From NCBI RefSeq assembly GCF_012641405.1, contig NZ_JABAII010000013.1:120547-184546 (forward strand): 64,000 bases of DNA, in the 5' to 3' direction. The translations under genes were made by a program, and so were the position numbers. Source of the stretch: Rhizobium sp. P40RR-XXII. GTDB lineage: Bacteria > Pseudomonadota > Alphaproteobacteria > Rhizobiales > Rhizobiaceae. Shown here piece after piece: positions 43,897 through 53,230 of the stretch; the first letter of the stretch is position 1; every line of letters starts with the position of its first letter. The notes under the pieces were generated by a model. It did not search any database. It was not told the origin of the DNA and saw nothing but the letters and a program-made list of their open reading frames with translations.

Positions 43897-44838
43897 TTAT
43901 CTTTCGCCACGGCGATAAGCTTGCATCAACGCCTGCGGCACACGGGCTCGCCGGCTCATGACGGCGAGTGCGACGATGGACAGGATGTATGGCGTCATCA
44001 GGAAAATCTGATAGGGCACGCCCTGCACCGCGGTCTGCAGGCGCAGCTGGAAAGCGTCGAAGAAGGCAAAAAGTAGGGCGCCGAACAGCGCCCGGCCCGG
44101 CCGCCAGGACGAAAAGACGACCAGCGCGATGCAGATCCAGCCGCGCCCTTGCACCATGGTCGGAAAGAAGCTGTTGAAGGCGGACAAGGTCAGGAACGCG
44201 CCGCCCATGCCCATCAACGCGCTGCCGGCAATGACGGCACCGTAGCGGATCCTCATCGGGTTGACGCCCTGAGCCTCCGCAGCATGCGGGTTTTCACCGG
44301 TCATGCGGATCGCAAGCCCGACCGGTGTGCGGAACATGAGGTAGGCCATGACGAGTGCCACCAGGATCGCCAGATAGGTCGGTGCCGTCTGGGTGAAGAG
44401 GGCGGGCCCTATGAAGGGCAGGTTGGAAAGTTCGGGAATGGCGATCGGCTGGAAAGGCATAATGGTCGGCGGTGTTCCGGCGACGGGCACGATCAGCCGG
44501 AAGATATAGTAGCTGAAACTGGAGGCGAAAAGCGTGACGCCGAGCCCCGAAACATGCTGCGACAAGCCGAGCGTTACCGTCAGCGCCGAATGCAGAAGCC
44601 CGAAAATGCCGCCGGCGATTGCCGCGACGAGAAGGCCGGTCCAAAGATCGGCGCCGTGATAGACGGAGAGCCAGCCGATCATCGCGCCGAAGGTCATGAT
44701 GCCCTCGATGCCGAGATTGAGAACGCCGGCCCGCTCGCAAAGAAGTGCGCCGAGCGTGCCGAAGATCAGTGGCGTGGCAATCCGCAGCACGGCGGCCCAG
44801 AGTCCGGCTGAAGCAATGATGTCGACCAGCGTGCTCAT
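43897..44838 (-). CDS. BMP-type (nucleoside/nucleobase) ABC transporter permease
   Basis: A 313-residue inner-membrane protein of the BPD_transp_2 class, as in YufQ/NupQ systems. It has eight or more hydrophobic segments, with GTLGALLCERAGVLNLGIEGIMTFGAMIGW near the N-terminus as the family mark. It overlaps the other permease gene by four bases and lies 15 bases before codA. Confidence 0.85.
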   Translation of the reverse strand: MSTLVDIIASAGLWAAVLRIATPLIFGTLGALLCERAGVLNLGIEGIMTFGAMIGWLSVYHGADLWTGLLVAAIAGGIFGLLHSALTVTLGLSQHVSGLGVTLFASSFSYYIFRLIVPVAGTPPTIMPFQPIAIPELSNLPFIGPALFTQTAPTYLAILVALVMAYLMFRTPVGLAIRMTGENPHAAEAQGVNPMRIRYGAVIAGSALMGMGGAFLTLSAFNSFFPTMVQGRGWICIALVVFSSWRPGRALFGALLFAFFDAFQLRLQTAVQGVPYQIFLMTPYILSIVALAVMSRRARVPQALMQAYRRGER

Positions 44839-45884
44839 CGGCGGATCCTGTACTGCGTGAAGAACAACGCGATCAGCATGGTCAGCAGCGATAGGGCGAC
44901 CGTGACGTCGGCAATGTAGGTGGGAATGCCGAGGCTGCGGCTCATGCCATCGGCGCCGACGAACATCGTTGCGGTGAAGATCGCCGCAAGGACGACGCCG
45001 AGCGGATTGAGGTTTGCCAGCATGGCAACGACAATGCCGGCATAACCGAAGCCGGGCGACAGATCGGTGGTCACATAGCCTTTGACCCCCATCACTTCGA
45101 TGGCACCGGCAAGGCCGGCAAGGCCACCCGAAAGACAGGCGACCTTGACGAGCGTCGCGCCGAGGCGAACGCCGGCAAAGGCAGCGCCAGAAGGGTTGAG
45201 GCCGGCTGCTCGCGATTGCATACCGAAGACGGTGCGCGACTGGACGAAATAGACGATTGCGGCGATGACGATTGCAATTGCAAAGCCGATATGAAGGCGC
45301 GATCGGGCGATCAGCTTCGGCAGCATGGCGTGGTCGGCAAGGGCCTGGGATTGCGGCCAGCCGAATGCCGTCGGGTCCTTCAATACACCATCGATCAGTA
45401 TGGAGACGAAGAGAACGGCAATGAAATTCAGGATCAGGCTGGTGACGACCTCATCGACGGAAAATCGCAGCCGCAGCCATAGTGGCACGAGGATCAGAAT
45501 GGCCCCGGCAAGGGCGCCGATGATCATCAAGAGCGGAATGAGGATCGGGCTGGGCAAGCCGGCGAGCATTTTCGAGCCGAAGGCCGCAACAGCAATGGCA
45601 CCGAAATAGAATTGCCCCTCGGCGCCGATATTCCAGAGACGGGCACGAAAGGCGACTGCGGCGGCGAGCCCGGTCAGGATCAACGGCGTTGCGCGGGTGA
45701 GCGTTTCCGTTGCCGAAAGTCGCGAGCCGAAGGCGCCGAGCAGGATCCGCCGATAGGCTTCGAGCACCGGCGCGCCGGCAATCGCAATCAGGATGCCGGC
45801 CAAAGCGAGCGCCGCGATGATCGCGAACAGGGGAGCGAGGATCATCATGTAGAGTGGACGGTGTTCGCGCCGTTCAAATCGCAT
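44835..45884 (-). CDS. BMP-type (nucleoside/nucleobase) ABC transporter permease
   Basis: A 349-residue inner-membrane protein, partner of the preceding entry (YufP/NupP type), with about ten hydrophobic segments and the family motif LWNIGAEGQFYFGAIAVAAF. It overlaps the ATPase gene by 11 bases and the second permease by four bases, indicating tight translational coupling. Confidence 0.85.
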   Translation of the reverse strand: MRFERREHRPLYMMILAPLFAIIAALALAGILIAIAGAPVLEAYRRILLGAFGSRLSATETLTRATPLILTGLAAAVAFRARLWNIGAEGQFYFGAIAVAAFGSKMLAGLPSPILIPLLMIIGALAGAILILVPLWLRLRFSVDEVVTSLILNFIAVLFVSILIDGVLKDPTAFGWPQSQALADHAMLPKLIARSRLHIGFAIAIVIAAIVYFVQSRTVFGMQSRAAGLNPSGAAFAGVRLGATLVKVACLSGGLAGLAGAIEVMGVKGYVTTDLSPGFGYAGIVVAMLANLNPLGVVLAAIFTATMFVGADGMSRSLGIPTYIADVTVALSLLTMLIALFFTQYRIRR

Positions 45885-47400
45885 GTTCGGTCCCGCTGTT
45901 TTCTTTCCATTCCCCGGCCATCATCAGGCCCAGCAGGCGTGCATCGGCCTCACCGGCATCGATCGGTGCTGAAAGGCGGCCGCCGACGATCGCCTGAATG
46001 CGATCGGCGAGCGCAATGACTTCATCGAGGTCCTCCGAGATGAGCAATACGGCGGTGCCTTGCCGGCGTGCTTCCAGAATACGCCCGTGAATGGCGGCGA
46101 CCGCCCCTTCGTCCAGTCCGCGCGCCGGCTGTGCCGCAATGAGGATACGCGGGCGTTCAAAGAGATTGCGGCCGAGGATCAGCTTTTGCATGTTTCCGCC
46201 TGACAGCAGCCTGGTGCGGCTGGCGGCGCTACCACCGCGCACATCGAATGCCTCAATGATCTTTTGCGCGAAGGCCATGCCGGCGCTGCGGTCGACCAGG
46301 CCGTGTTTCGAATAGGAGGACAGGCGCTCGAGCACGGCGTTTTCCCAGATCGCCATTTCGCCTATCGCGCCATCGCGGTTGCGGTCTTCCGGAATGCGTC
46401 CAATGCCAGCGTCGATGATTGCGGCCACGTCGAGATCGCCGACGGGCCTGCCGAATAAAAGAAGTTCGCCGGATGAGCGGTTCAACGTGCCGGAAAGGAT
46501 TTGGCCCAAGCTCGCCTGGCCGTTGCCCGATACGCCAATGATTCCCAGAACCTCGCCGGCACGGACATGAAAGTGGATGCTCTTCAATCGCTCGACACCG
46601 CCGCTTTTCACGGTGATATCGCGAGCTTCCAGGGCAATGTCGCCCGGCATGCTTTCCTCGCGGGTCGGTCGGGTCACGCGATGTCCGACCATAAGCTCCG
46701 CGAGTTCGGCCTTGCTGGTCTGAGATGCCAACCGCTCAGCCGCGACCTTGCCACCACGCAGGACGACGATGCGATCGGCCGTGGCCATGACTTCATCGAG
46801 TTTGTGAGAAATGAAGATGAGAGACAGGCCTTGCGCGGCCATCTGCTTCAGCGTCAAAAAGAGCTTTTCCGCCTCGATTTGCGTAAGAACGGCAGTCGGC
46901 TCGTCGAGGATCAGGATGCGCGCATCGTTATAAAGCGCCTTGAGGATTTCCACCCGCTGCTGCTCGCCGACCGAGAGATCGCCAAGGCGCGCATCGGGAT
47001 CGACCTTCAGGCCGAAGCGTTCGGCGATCGCCAGGAGCTTGCCACGGGCAGCCGTCGTTTGAGACCTGAGCGACCATAGCCTCTCGGTGCCCGTCATGAT
47101 GTTCTCGAGCACGGTCAAGTTTGGCGCGAGCGAGAAATGTTGATGCACCATGCCGACGCCGGCCCGGATCGCCGCACGCGGCTTGCCTTGCGGCAATTCC
47201 TCGTTGTCGATGAGGATACGCCCGGCATCGGGCACATAATGCCCGAAGAGGATGCTCATCAGCGTCGTCTTGCCGGCACCGTTCTCGCCGAGCAAGGCAA
47301 CGATCTCGCCCTTCGCCAAAGACAAGGAGATGTTGTCGTTGGCAATGGTGCTACCGAAGCGCTTGCTGACACCTTCGATCGTGAGGACAGGGATGGTCAT
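45874..47400 (-). CDS. BMP-type ABC transporter, double ATPase (YufO/NupO-like)
   Basis: A 508-residue protein with two ABC domains. The first has Walker A GENGAGKTT, signature LSVGEQQR and Walker B ILILDEPTAVL. The second has a degenerate Walker A (GVSGNGQAS), signature LLSGGNMQK and ILIAAQPARGLD, the usual asymmetry in this family. ATG 47400 overlaps the amidase stop by four bases; the 12-residue longer frame has no signal for a start. It drives the two permeases. Confidence 0.9.
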   Translation of the reverse strand: MTIPVLTIEGVSKRFGSTIANDNISLSLAKGEIVALLGENGAGKTTLMSILFGHYVPDAGRILIDNEELPQGKPRAAIRAGVGMVHQHFSLAPNLTVLENIMTGTERLWSLRSQTTAARGKLLAIAERFGLKVDPDARLGDLSVGEQQRVEILKALYNDARILILDEPTAVLTQIEAEKLFLTLKQMAAQGLSLIFISHKLDEVMATADRIVVLRGGKVAAERLASQTSKAELAELMVGHRVTRPTREESMPGDIALEARDITVKSGGVERLKSIHFHVRAGEVLGIIGVSGNGQASLGQILSGTLNRSSGELLLFGRPVGDLDVAAIIDAGIGRIPEDRNRDGAIGEMAIWENAVLERLSSYSKHGLVDRSAGMAFAQKIIEAFDVRGGSAASRTRLLSGGNMQKLILGRNLFERPRILIAAQPARGLDEGAVAAIHGRILEARRQGTAVLLISEDLDEVIALADRIQAIVGGRLSAPIDAGEADARLLGLMMAGEWKENSGTEHAI

Positions 47401-48821
47401 GCCCGAAAGCCTGCGATCGGATAGCGATGCTGCCATCGTTGCTCGGCCTCAAGCGTCGATGCAAGCTGCAATAGCAGGGCCTCTTCTCCCATGGGTGCCA
47501 TCATCTGGATCGGCAGCGGCAATCCTTCTGCATCTTCACCGAAAGGAAGTGTCAGTGCCGGAAAGCCGGATATGTTGGCGAGCGAGGCAAGCGGGGCGAA
47601 GGACGTCATGCGCTCAAGGTGCAATTCGGTGTCCGAATGATCCGTCGGGAAGGAGCCGACGGGTGGCGGCGCCGAGGCGAGCATGGGCATGACGATGACA
47701 TCCACCCTGTCGAAGATTTCCCAAAGAACCCGACTGGCCTGAACAGCGCCATTGAGGGAATGCCAAAGTGCCGTGGCCGCCATGGCGCGTCCGCGCATGA
47801 CGAACGCCTGCGTCATCGCCTCGGCCGCCAGCATGTCCAGCTCGAGGTCCTCGACCAAGCCGGCAATATTGACGGAAATGATGTCGCCAAAGGCGCGGGA
47901 ACTGGCCCGAACGGCGCTTTCCATCTCGTCCCAACGAAGGGATACCAGCTCGTTTCCCTGCTTTTCGAAAAAACTGGCTGCTGCTTCCACAGCTTGGACC
48001 CGATCGGCTGCGATGGGGTAGTGCTTTCCGGTGTCCGCAAGGAGACCGATCCGAAGTCGGCCCGTCTTGGGCGAGGGCTCGGCGATACCGGCGAATGGCC
48101 CCTTTGTTCGACCGCGCACGGCATCGAATATCCGCGCGGTATCGCGTACCGAGCGAGTGACGGCGAGTTCGCTGGCGATGCCGCCAAGATGATTTCCGAA
48201 GGAGGGACCCGCTGGAACCGCGCCGCGCGTCGGCTTCAACCCAACCAGGCCGCAACAGGCAGCCGGCACGCGGATCGAGCCGCCGGCATCCGTCGCATGG
48301 GCGATCGCAACGATGCCGGCCGCAACTGCGGCCGCAGCACCTCCTGATGATCCCCCGGCAGTTCTGCTTCGATCCAAGGGGTTTCGGCAGATCGGGCCGA
48401 TCGCCGGCTCGGAAGCGAGCGAGAGGCCGAATTCCGGGCTGGTGCTTAACCCGAAGGTGCAGAGGCCGGCCTTGCGAAAACGCTCTGCCAGATCGCTGTC
48501 CGCGCCTTTGCCCGTGCGGCTGAACAGGCGAGAACCAGCCGTCACCGGCAGCCCCGCAAAGGGGCCGCCGAGGTCCTTGGCAAGGGTTGGGACGCCTGCA
48601 AACGGTCGCATCGCAAACCGCTCGGGCCGCGCCGATGCCTCCTGATCCATGGCCTGTGCGGCAGCAAGCCCCATTTCAGGATCCAGATAGGCGGTGGCAC
48701 CAAGCGTTTCGTATCTGGCGCAGGCGGCAATGGCTGCCCGCATGACATCCATGCAGGCAAGCTTGCCGGACTTGATGGCGCCGGCCAGCTCCGTGGCATC
48801 TGCGAACGACGGATTGCCCAT
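47397..48821 (-). CDS. Amidase (amidase signature family)
   Basis: A 474-residue amide hydrolase with an intact Ser-Ser-Lys triad: Lys in TLAKDLGG, first Ser in TAGGSSGGAAAAV and nucleophile Ser in DAGGSIRVPAACCGLVGLKPTRG. It is encoded between the BMP binding protein and the ATPase. With the deaminase it suggests stepwise removal of amide and amino nitrogen from an imported heterocycle or ureide. The exact substrate is unknown. Confidence 0.85.
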   Translation of the reverse strand: MGNPSFADATELAGAIKSGKLACMDVMRAAIAACARYETLGATAYLDPEMGLAAAQAMDQEASARPERFAMRPFAGVPTLAKDLGGPFAGLPVTAGSRLFSRTGKGADSDLAERFRKAGLCTFGLSTSPEFGLSLASEPAIGPICRNPLDRSRTAGGSSGGAAAAVAAGIVAIAHATDAGGSIRVPAACCGLVGLKPTRGAVPAGPSFGNHLGGIASELAVTRSVRDTARIFDAVRGRTKGPFAGIAEPSPKTGRLRIGLLADTGKHYPIAADRVQAVEAAASFFEKQGNELVSLRWDEMESAVRASSRAFGDIISVNIAGLVEDLELDMLAAEAMTQAFVMRGRAMAATALWHSLNGAVQASRVLWEIFDRVDVIVMPMLASAPPPVGSFPTDHSDTELHLERMTSFAPLASLANISGFPALTLPFGEDAEGLPLPIQMMAPMGEEALLLQLASTLEAEQRWQHRYPIAGFRA

Positions 48822-48836
48822 GATCGAGCCGGACGG

Positions 48837-49823
48837 TTACTTCGGCTGATCCGGTACCTTCGGCACTTCGAAGGTACCGGCCTTGATGTCGGCGCGAACC
48901 TTCTCCATCGCAGCTTCCGCCTCCGCCGGCGCCACGCCCTTGACATAGACGATATCGCTGCCGCCTTCCTTCATCAGGCCGTAGGCCGTGTAGTTGCGGC
49001 CGACCGGCTTGCCGGCGGCGACATCGGCGATCGCTGCGTTGAGAATAGGACGGAAATACCACATGGCATTGGCAAAGACGGTATCGGGATAACGCGGCGT
49101 GTAGTCGATCAGAGATCCCACCGATTTGATGTGACGCTCCTTGGCGGCATCGGCTGTGCCGATGCGTTCGCCAAAGAGAACGTCGGCGCCGGCGTCGATC
49201 TGGGCGAGGCCGGCTTCGCGCGCCTTCGGGGGATCGAAGAAGGTGCCGATAAAGGAGACGAGATGCTTACAGTTGGGATTGACCGCCTTGACGCCGGCAG
49301 CAAACGCATTGATCAGCATGTTGACTTCGGGGATCGGGATGGCGCCGACGGAGCCGACGATATTGGACTTGGTCATCTTGCCCGCCAGCATCCCGGCGAG
49401 ATAGGCGCCGTCATAGTTCCAGGTGCCGAAGACGCCGAAATTGCCGCCTGCGGCTTCGCCGCTGGACCCAAGAACGAAGGCCGTGTCCGGATAGTCGGCG
49501 GCAACCTGGCGTGCTTCCTTCTCTACGGCATAGGCTTCACCGATGATCAGCTTGTTGCCCTGTTCGGCATATTCGCGCATCGCGCGGGGGTAGTCCGTGC
49601 CCGAAACACCCTCGGAAAAGACGTATTCGATCACACCTTCCTTGGCGGCGTCCTGCAGCGCCTTGTGAAGACAAGAATTCCAGGCATTTTCGACCGGTGA
49701 GGCGTGTATGCCCGCCACCTTGAGCGGCGCGGCGGCGCGAGCGGCCGGCGCCAGCGCACTGACGCCGAGCGCGATGCCGGATGCTATGACGGCACGGCGC
49801 GACAGTATGATTTCATTGGTCAT
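48837..49823 (-). CDS. BMP-family ABC transporter substrate-binding protein
   Basis: A 328-residue periplasmic protein with an Arg-Arg export signal (LSRRAVIASGIALGVSALAPAARA). The mature part shows BMP/PnrA features (PVENAWNSCLHKALQDA, TDYPRAMREYAEQGNKLIIGEAYAVEKEARQVAADYPD). The family binds nucleosides and related bases. It is the first gene of the operon, behind a near-perfect promoter at 49860-49888. Confidence 0.85.
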   Translation of the reverse strand: MTNEIILSRRAVIASGIALGVSALAPAARAAAPLKVAGIHASPVENAWNSCLHKALQDAAKEGVIEYVFSEGVSGTDYPRAMREYAEQGNKLIIGEAYAVEKEARQVAADYPDTAFVLGSSGEAAGGNFGVFGTWNYDGAYLAGMLAGKMTKSNIVGSVGAIPIPEVNMLINAFAAGVKAVNPNCKHLVSFIGTFFDPPKAREAGLAQIDAGADVLFGERIGTADAAKERHIKSVGSLIDYTPRYPDTVFANAMWYFRPILNAAIADVAAGKPVGRNYTAYGLMKEGGSDIVYVKGVAPAEAEAAMEKVRADIKAGTFEVPKVPDQPK

Positions 49824-49859
49824 TTTTAAGTTCCCCTACTTTTTGATCATTTGGTAAAA

Positions 49860-49888
49860 ATCATAGAAGGGGGCTAAAAAAGTGTCAA
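49860..49888 (-). promoter_or_regulatory. Sigma-70-type promoter of the BMP/amidase/codA operon
   Basis: On the minus strand a perfect -35 TTGACA (plus 49883-49888) and a -10 TATGAT (plus 49860-49865) are separated by exactly 17 bases, 37 bases ahead of the first gene's ATG. This is the best promoter match found in the window. The region just downstream (TTTTTACCAAATGATCAAAAAG) may hold an operator. Confidence 0.7.
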
Positions 49889-50021
49889 GCAACAGGCGTG
49901 CCCAAATAATATGCGAATACGCCTGATATCTGTTTGCCGCCTACACCCATAAACAGTCCGAGCGGCCGGTATTCAATTGTTCCGCAAGCTTTGATCGGTT
50001 GCGACTTGGCAAGCAAGCATA

Positions 50022-50603
50022 TCAGCCGGCGATATGTTCGATCATATGTGCAATGGCGATGCGATAACGTCTTGCGTCGCCGCCGGCATCGACGGCAAGC
50101 GCCGCCCGATCGAACGCGGCCGATAGGATATCCGCAAGCGCCTCGACGGGAGTGTCCGGCCCATGGCCGTGACCGAGGGCTGCCTCCAATCCTTGCTTCA
50201 GGGTGAGGGTGGTCGTTTCCTCGTCCAATTGCTTCATCTCCGCAAGGCCGAGCACTGTCGGCCCTTCGATCAGCAGAAGCCGGGTACGGCCGGTAACGCG
50301 CATCGCATCGAGATAGGCGTTGCTGCCGGCAATCAGAGCGTTGCGTGGCGCAAGTTGTTCCGGCGTCGCCTGTTCGATCGCGCGCGTCACCGCCAGGGCT
50401 TCCTCCCTGACGACGGCGCGAAACAGCGCACGTTTGTCCTCGAAGTGATGATAGAGCGCACCGCGGGTGATGCCGGCCGCAGCGACGATCTCCGGCGTCG
50501 ATGTCTCGGCATAGCCTTTCTCCACGAACAATGCGCGCGCCGCCGCGATAAGCGCAGCCTTGGTCTTTTCGGTTCTTTCCCGATTGGAGCGATAGTCTTG
50601 CAT
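50022..50603 (-). CDS. TetR-family transcriptional repressor
   Basis: A 193-residue regulator with an N-terminal helix-turn-helix (ALFVEKGYAETSTPEIVAAAGITRGALYHHFEDKRALF, residues about 24-60) and a ligand-binding C-terminal domain. ATG 50603 (MQDYRSNRERTEKTK) gives the normal length; the frame runs 26 residues further across the operator and is not counted. It is divergent from a glyoxalase-fold gene with a perfect inverted repeat between them. Confidence 0.85.
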   Translation of the reverse strand: MQDYRSNRERTEKTKAALIAAARALFVEKGYAETSTPEIVAAAGITRGALYHHFEDKRALFRAVVREEALAVTRAIEQATPEQLAPRNALIAGSNAYLDAMRVTGRTRLLLIEGPTVLGLAEMKQLDEETTTLTLKQGLEAALGHGHGPDTPVEALADILSAAFDRAALAVDAGGDARRYRIAIAHMIEHIAG

Positions 50604-50610
50604 GCATGCA

Positions 50611-50637
50611 GCCTGTATGTTATTCAGAAATACAGGC
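50611..50637. promoter_or_regulatory. Inverted-repeat operator between the TetR and glyoxalase genes
   Basis: GCCTGTAT (50611-50618) and ATACAGGC (50630-50637) are perfect 8-base arms around an 11-base centre, lying seven bases in front of the tetR-type gene and 33 bases before the glyoxalase start. Size and position fit a TetR dimer site controlling both genes. Confidence 0.6.
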
Positions 50638-50670
50638 AGATTGTATGTCTTTTGGGAGGAGATGGGAAGC

Positions 50671-51102
50671 ATGAAGGTCACGAGCTACTATCCGGTCATC
50701 ATGACCGAGCGCGTCGCGGAAACTGCGGCCTTCTACATCGAGCATTTCGGTTTTCAGGAAAGCTTTGCCAGCGATTGGTACGCGCATTTGCAATCGGTTG
50801 AGGATGGCCGCATCAATCTCGCCATCCTGGATGGGCGGCATGAGACAATCCCGGCGCAGGCGCGCGGCCGGGTGGCGGGGCTGTTGCTCAACTTCGAAGT
50901 GGAGGATGTCGATGCGGTCTATAGCCGCGTGCAGGAGGTCGGCTTGCCGATCTTGCGTGCCATTCGAAACGAGGCTTTCGGGCAGCGCCACTTCATCACG
51001 GCCGATCCGAATGGCGTTCTGATCGACGTTATCAAGCCGATACCACCAAGTGCGGAATTCGCAGCGCTCTACGCTGACGATGCCTTGCCAAAGGACCCGT
51101 AG
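50671..51102 (+). CDS. Glyoxalase/bleomycin-resistance/dioxygenase-fold protein
   Basis: A 143-residue VOC-superfamily protein (SYYPVIMTERVAETAAFYIEHFGFQESF, then LLLNFEVEDVDAVYSRVQEVGLPILR and DPNGVLIDVIKP). ATG 50671 is chosen because GGGAGGAG at 50654-50661 is at the right distance, while ATG 50662 is too close. Metal ligands of true glyoxalases are not clearly all present, so it may bind or detoxify a small molecule. It is probably repressed by the divergent TetR protein. Confidence 0.75.
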   Translation: MKVTSYYPVIMTERVAETAAFYIEHFGFQESFASDWYAHLQSVEDGRINLAILDGRHETIPAQARGRVAGLLLNFEVEDVDAVYSRVQEVGLPILRAIRNEAFGQRHFITADPNGVLIDVIKPIPPSAEFAALYADDALPKDP

Positions 51103-51219
51103 GACCCGGCGTGGCGATCGATAAAATCCGCCGATATAACTGTATTCTTCGTTAACTAGCTCACTTCACCCAATATTTCGGTTTTCGTGCGATAACCCGG
51201 CCAGAGGTAAGGGTGATCC

Positions 51220-51426
51220 ATGCAAGAGCTTTCTGTTTCATCAAAAATCATTAAATCCGTTTTCTTCCGCCCGGACGACGGGCGACTCTACATCCGTTTC
51301 AGAAACGGCGAGGAGCGCCAATTTGCCGGTGTTCCGCAAAAGGCTGCCTTAGCCATGGTGAAGGCGCCTTCACCCGGCCAGCACTATATCGAGCATATCC
51401 GCACCCAGTTCGAACGCGTCGCTTGA
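51220..51426 (+). CDS. KTSC-domain small protein
   Basis: A 68-residue protein whose fold matches the KTSC domain: SSKIIKSVFFRPDDGRLYIRFRNGEERQFAGVPQKAALAMVKAPSPGQHYIEHIRTQFE. The conserved hydrophobic strand, VP turn and Ser-Pro-Gly-x-x-(F/Y) loop are visible. The function of the domain is not well known; it is often found alone or fused to nucleic-acid enzymes. It is monocistronic here. Confidence 0.75.
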   Translation: MQELSVSSKIIKSVFFRPDDGRLYIRFRNGEERQFAGVPQKAALAMVKAPSPGQHYIEHIRTQFERVA

Positions 51427-51595
51427 GATAAGAATGCGAAGCCACTTCGCCGTCTCGCCTTGAAGACGTCGGCTCGCCTGTTGCTCTCCGGCCACAAGTC
51501 CATGGGCGGTGGCCAAGCTTATCCACCAATGCATTGATAAACGAAGAGTTGCACTATCTACATCAATCAGAACCATCTCCCAGGGAGGACGCGGC

Positions 51596-52906
51596 GTGAT
51601 TGATGAAAAGCAACTTATATCCAAGATCACCTGGAGGCTCATGCCTTTCCTGGGGATCCTTTATCTGATTGCCTATATCGATCGCCAGAACGTCAGTTAC
51701 GCAAAGCTGCAGATGGTCGGCGATCTCGGCATGAGCGAATATGCCTATGGTCTCGGCGCCTCGCTGTTCTTCATCGGCTATTTCATCTTCGAAGTACCGA
51801 GCAACCTGCTTCTCGACAGATTCGGAGCGAGCAGATGGTTCGCGCGTATCCTGATATCCTGGGGCGTGGTCACGGTCGCGCTCGCCTATACGCAGAACGC
51901 CACGATGTTCTATATCCTTCGCTTCCTGCTCGGTGCCTGCGAGGCAGGCTTCTTTCCCGGTGTGCTCTATCTTCTGACCCTTTGGTATCCTTCGGCCTAT
52001 CGCGGCACCATGGTCGGGCTTTTCATGATCTTCAGCGCCTTTGCCAATGCGATCGGTGCGCCGCTCGGCGGCGTGCTGCTGGACCTCAACGGGCTTTATG
52101 GCATCGCCGGCTGGCAATGGGTCTTCCTCGTGACGGGCGTTCCCGCGATCATCGCCGGCTTCGTCACCCTGTTTTACCTGCCGGACCTGCCCGCCAAGGC
52201 GACCTTTCTCGACGACACGGAAAAGCGCTGGCTTGAAGATCGGCTCGCGGTCGAAAATTCGGCCATGGAGCAAAATGCCGCCGACGGCTTCAAGGCGCTT
52301 ATCAATCCGCGCGTACTGCTGATGGCGCTTTGCTATGTCGGCTTTCCGCTCGCCGCCTACGGGCTCAGCTACTGGCTGCCGACCATCGTGAAGAATTTCG
52401 GCGTCAGCAACACGACGAACGGCTTCCTCAACATCATTCCCTGGCTTCTGGTCGCGGTCGCCCTTTATGCAGTGCCGGCAGCGGCGGACAAGGCGGAATC
52501 GAAAACGCCCTACATCGTCATTCCCGCCTTGATCGGTGCCATAAGCCTGGTCTTGTCCGCTGTCATTCCCGATCATACGCTGCAGTTTGCTTTCCTCTGC
52601 ATTGCCGCCGCCGGCATCTTCGCCGGCCAGCCGGTCTTCTGGAGCTTGCCGTCACGCTTCCTTCAGGGCGCGGGCGCCGCCGCCGGCCTTGCCGCAATCA
52701 ATTCCGTCGGCAATCTCGGCGGTTTCATTGCGCAGAACGTCGTTCCTTGGATCAAGGATTCCACCGGAAGCACGATCGCGCCGATGTTCTTCCTTGCCGC
52801 TTGCCTGCTGGCTGCGGCACTATTGGTTTTCATCGTCGGACGCATGGTGCCGCGCACGCCGAGGCGAGACGATCTTGGCGATGTAAGTGCGGCGCGCCTG
52901 AAGTGA
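51596..52906 (+). CDS. MFS permease, anion:cation symporter (ACS) family
   Basis: A 436-residue 12-helix transporter of the group that carries organic anions such as galactonate, phthalate, tartrate or hydroxyphenylacetate. Family marks are LIAYIDRQNVSYAKLQM in helix 1 and RFLLGACEAGFFPGVLYLLTLWYP in helix 4. GTG 51596 is chosen because CAGGGAGGAC precedes it and residues upstream do not resemble the family. No catabolic gene is directly attached; the acid-sugar dehydratase at 53495-54682 is the nearest candidate partner. Confidence 0.8.
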   Translation: MIDEKQLISKITWRLMPFLGILYLIAYIDRQNVSYAKLQMVGDLGMSEYAYGLGASLFFIGYFIFEVPSNLLLDRFGASRWFARILISWGVVTVALAYTQNATMFYILRFLLGACEAGFFPGVLYLLTLWYPSAYRGTMVGLFMIFSAFANAIGAPLGGVLLDLNGLYGIAGWQWVFLVTGVPAIIAGFVTLFYLPDLPAKATFLDDTEKRWLEDRLAVENSAMEQNAADGFKALINPRVLLMALCYVGFPLAAYGLSYWLPTIVKNFGVSNTTNGFLNIIPWLLVAVALYAVPAAADKAESKTPYIVIPALIGAISLVLSAVIPDHTLQFAFLCIAAAGIFAGQPVFWSLPSRFLQGAGAAAGLAAINSVGNLGGFIAQNVVPWIKDSTGSTIAPMFFLAACLLAAALLVFIVGRMVPRTPRRDDLGDVSAARLK

Positions 52907-53230
52907 ATACGAGCGAAGTCAGGCGATCACCCGCCTTGGGGAAAAGGACGGCGGGCGTTCCCAGGCATTCAAGCACTATTTTACCATGAGCAAAGTACTT
53001 TGGAATCGGCCCACCATCGGCCGCGATGGCAGCTATGAGCCAGGAGCGGTCACCACCTTGTTAGGTTAAACACCCTGTCCGGAAACATGGGGCTAGCTAG
53101 CCCACTTATGCCGTGTGATGGGAATGTTGTGATCTCATCTGCGTCAACATGGCTGATGTCGTATGCAGCAGTTTTGGGGTAGTGCTCCTCGCGGTAGTTA
53201 GCGTCAAGTAATAGTCTGGAAATATCCAAA
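52907..53230. other. Intergenic region after the MFS gene
   Basis: 324 bases. It contains a GC-rich inverted repeat CCCGCC...GGCGGG around 52928-52957 (possible weak terminator) and a perfect 14-base palindrome at 53090-53103. The minus-strand frame across 53050-53307 is only the shadow of the small protein at 53231. The promoter of that small gene should lie here but is not obvious. Confidence 0.4.
53090..53103. repeat. 14-base perfect palindrome GGGCTAGCTAGCCC
   Basis: Positions 53090-53103 are fully self-complementary and lie 127 bases ahead of the small membrane-protein gene. It could be a regulator site or chance; only one copy was noticed. Confidence 0.4.
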
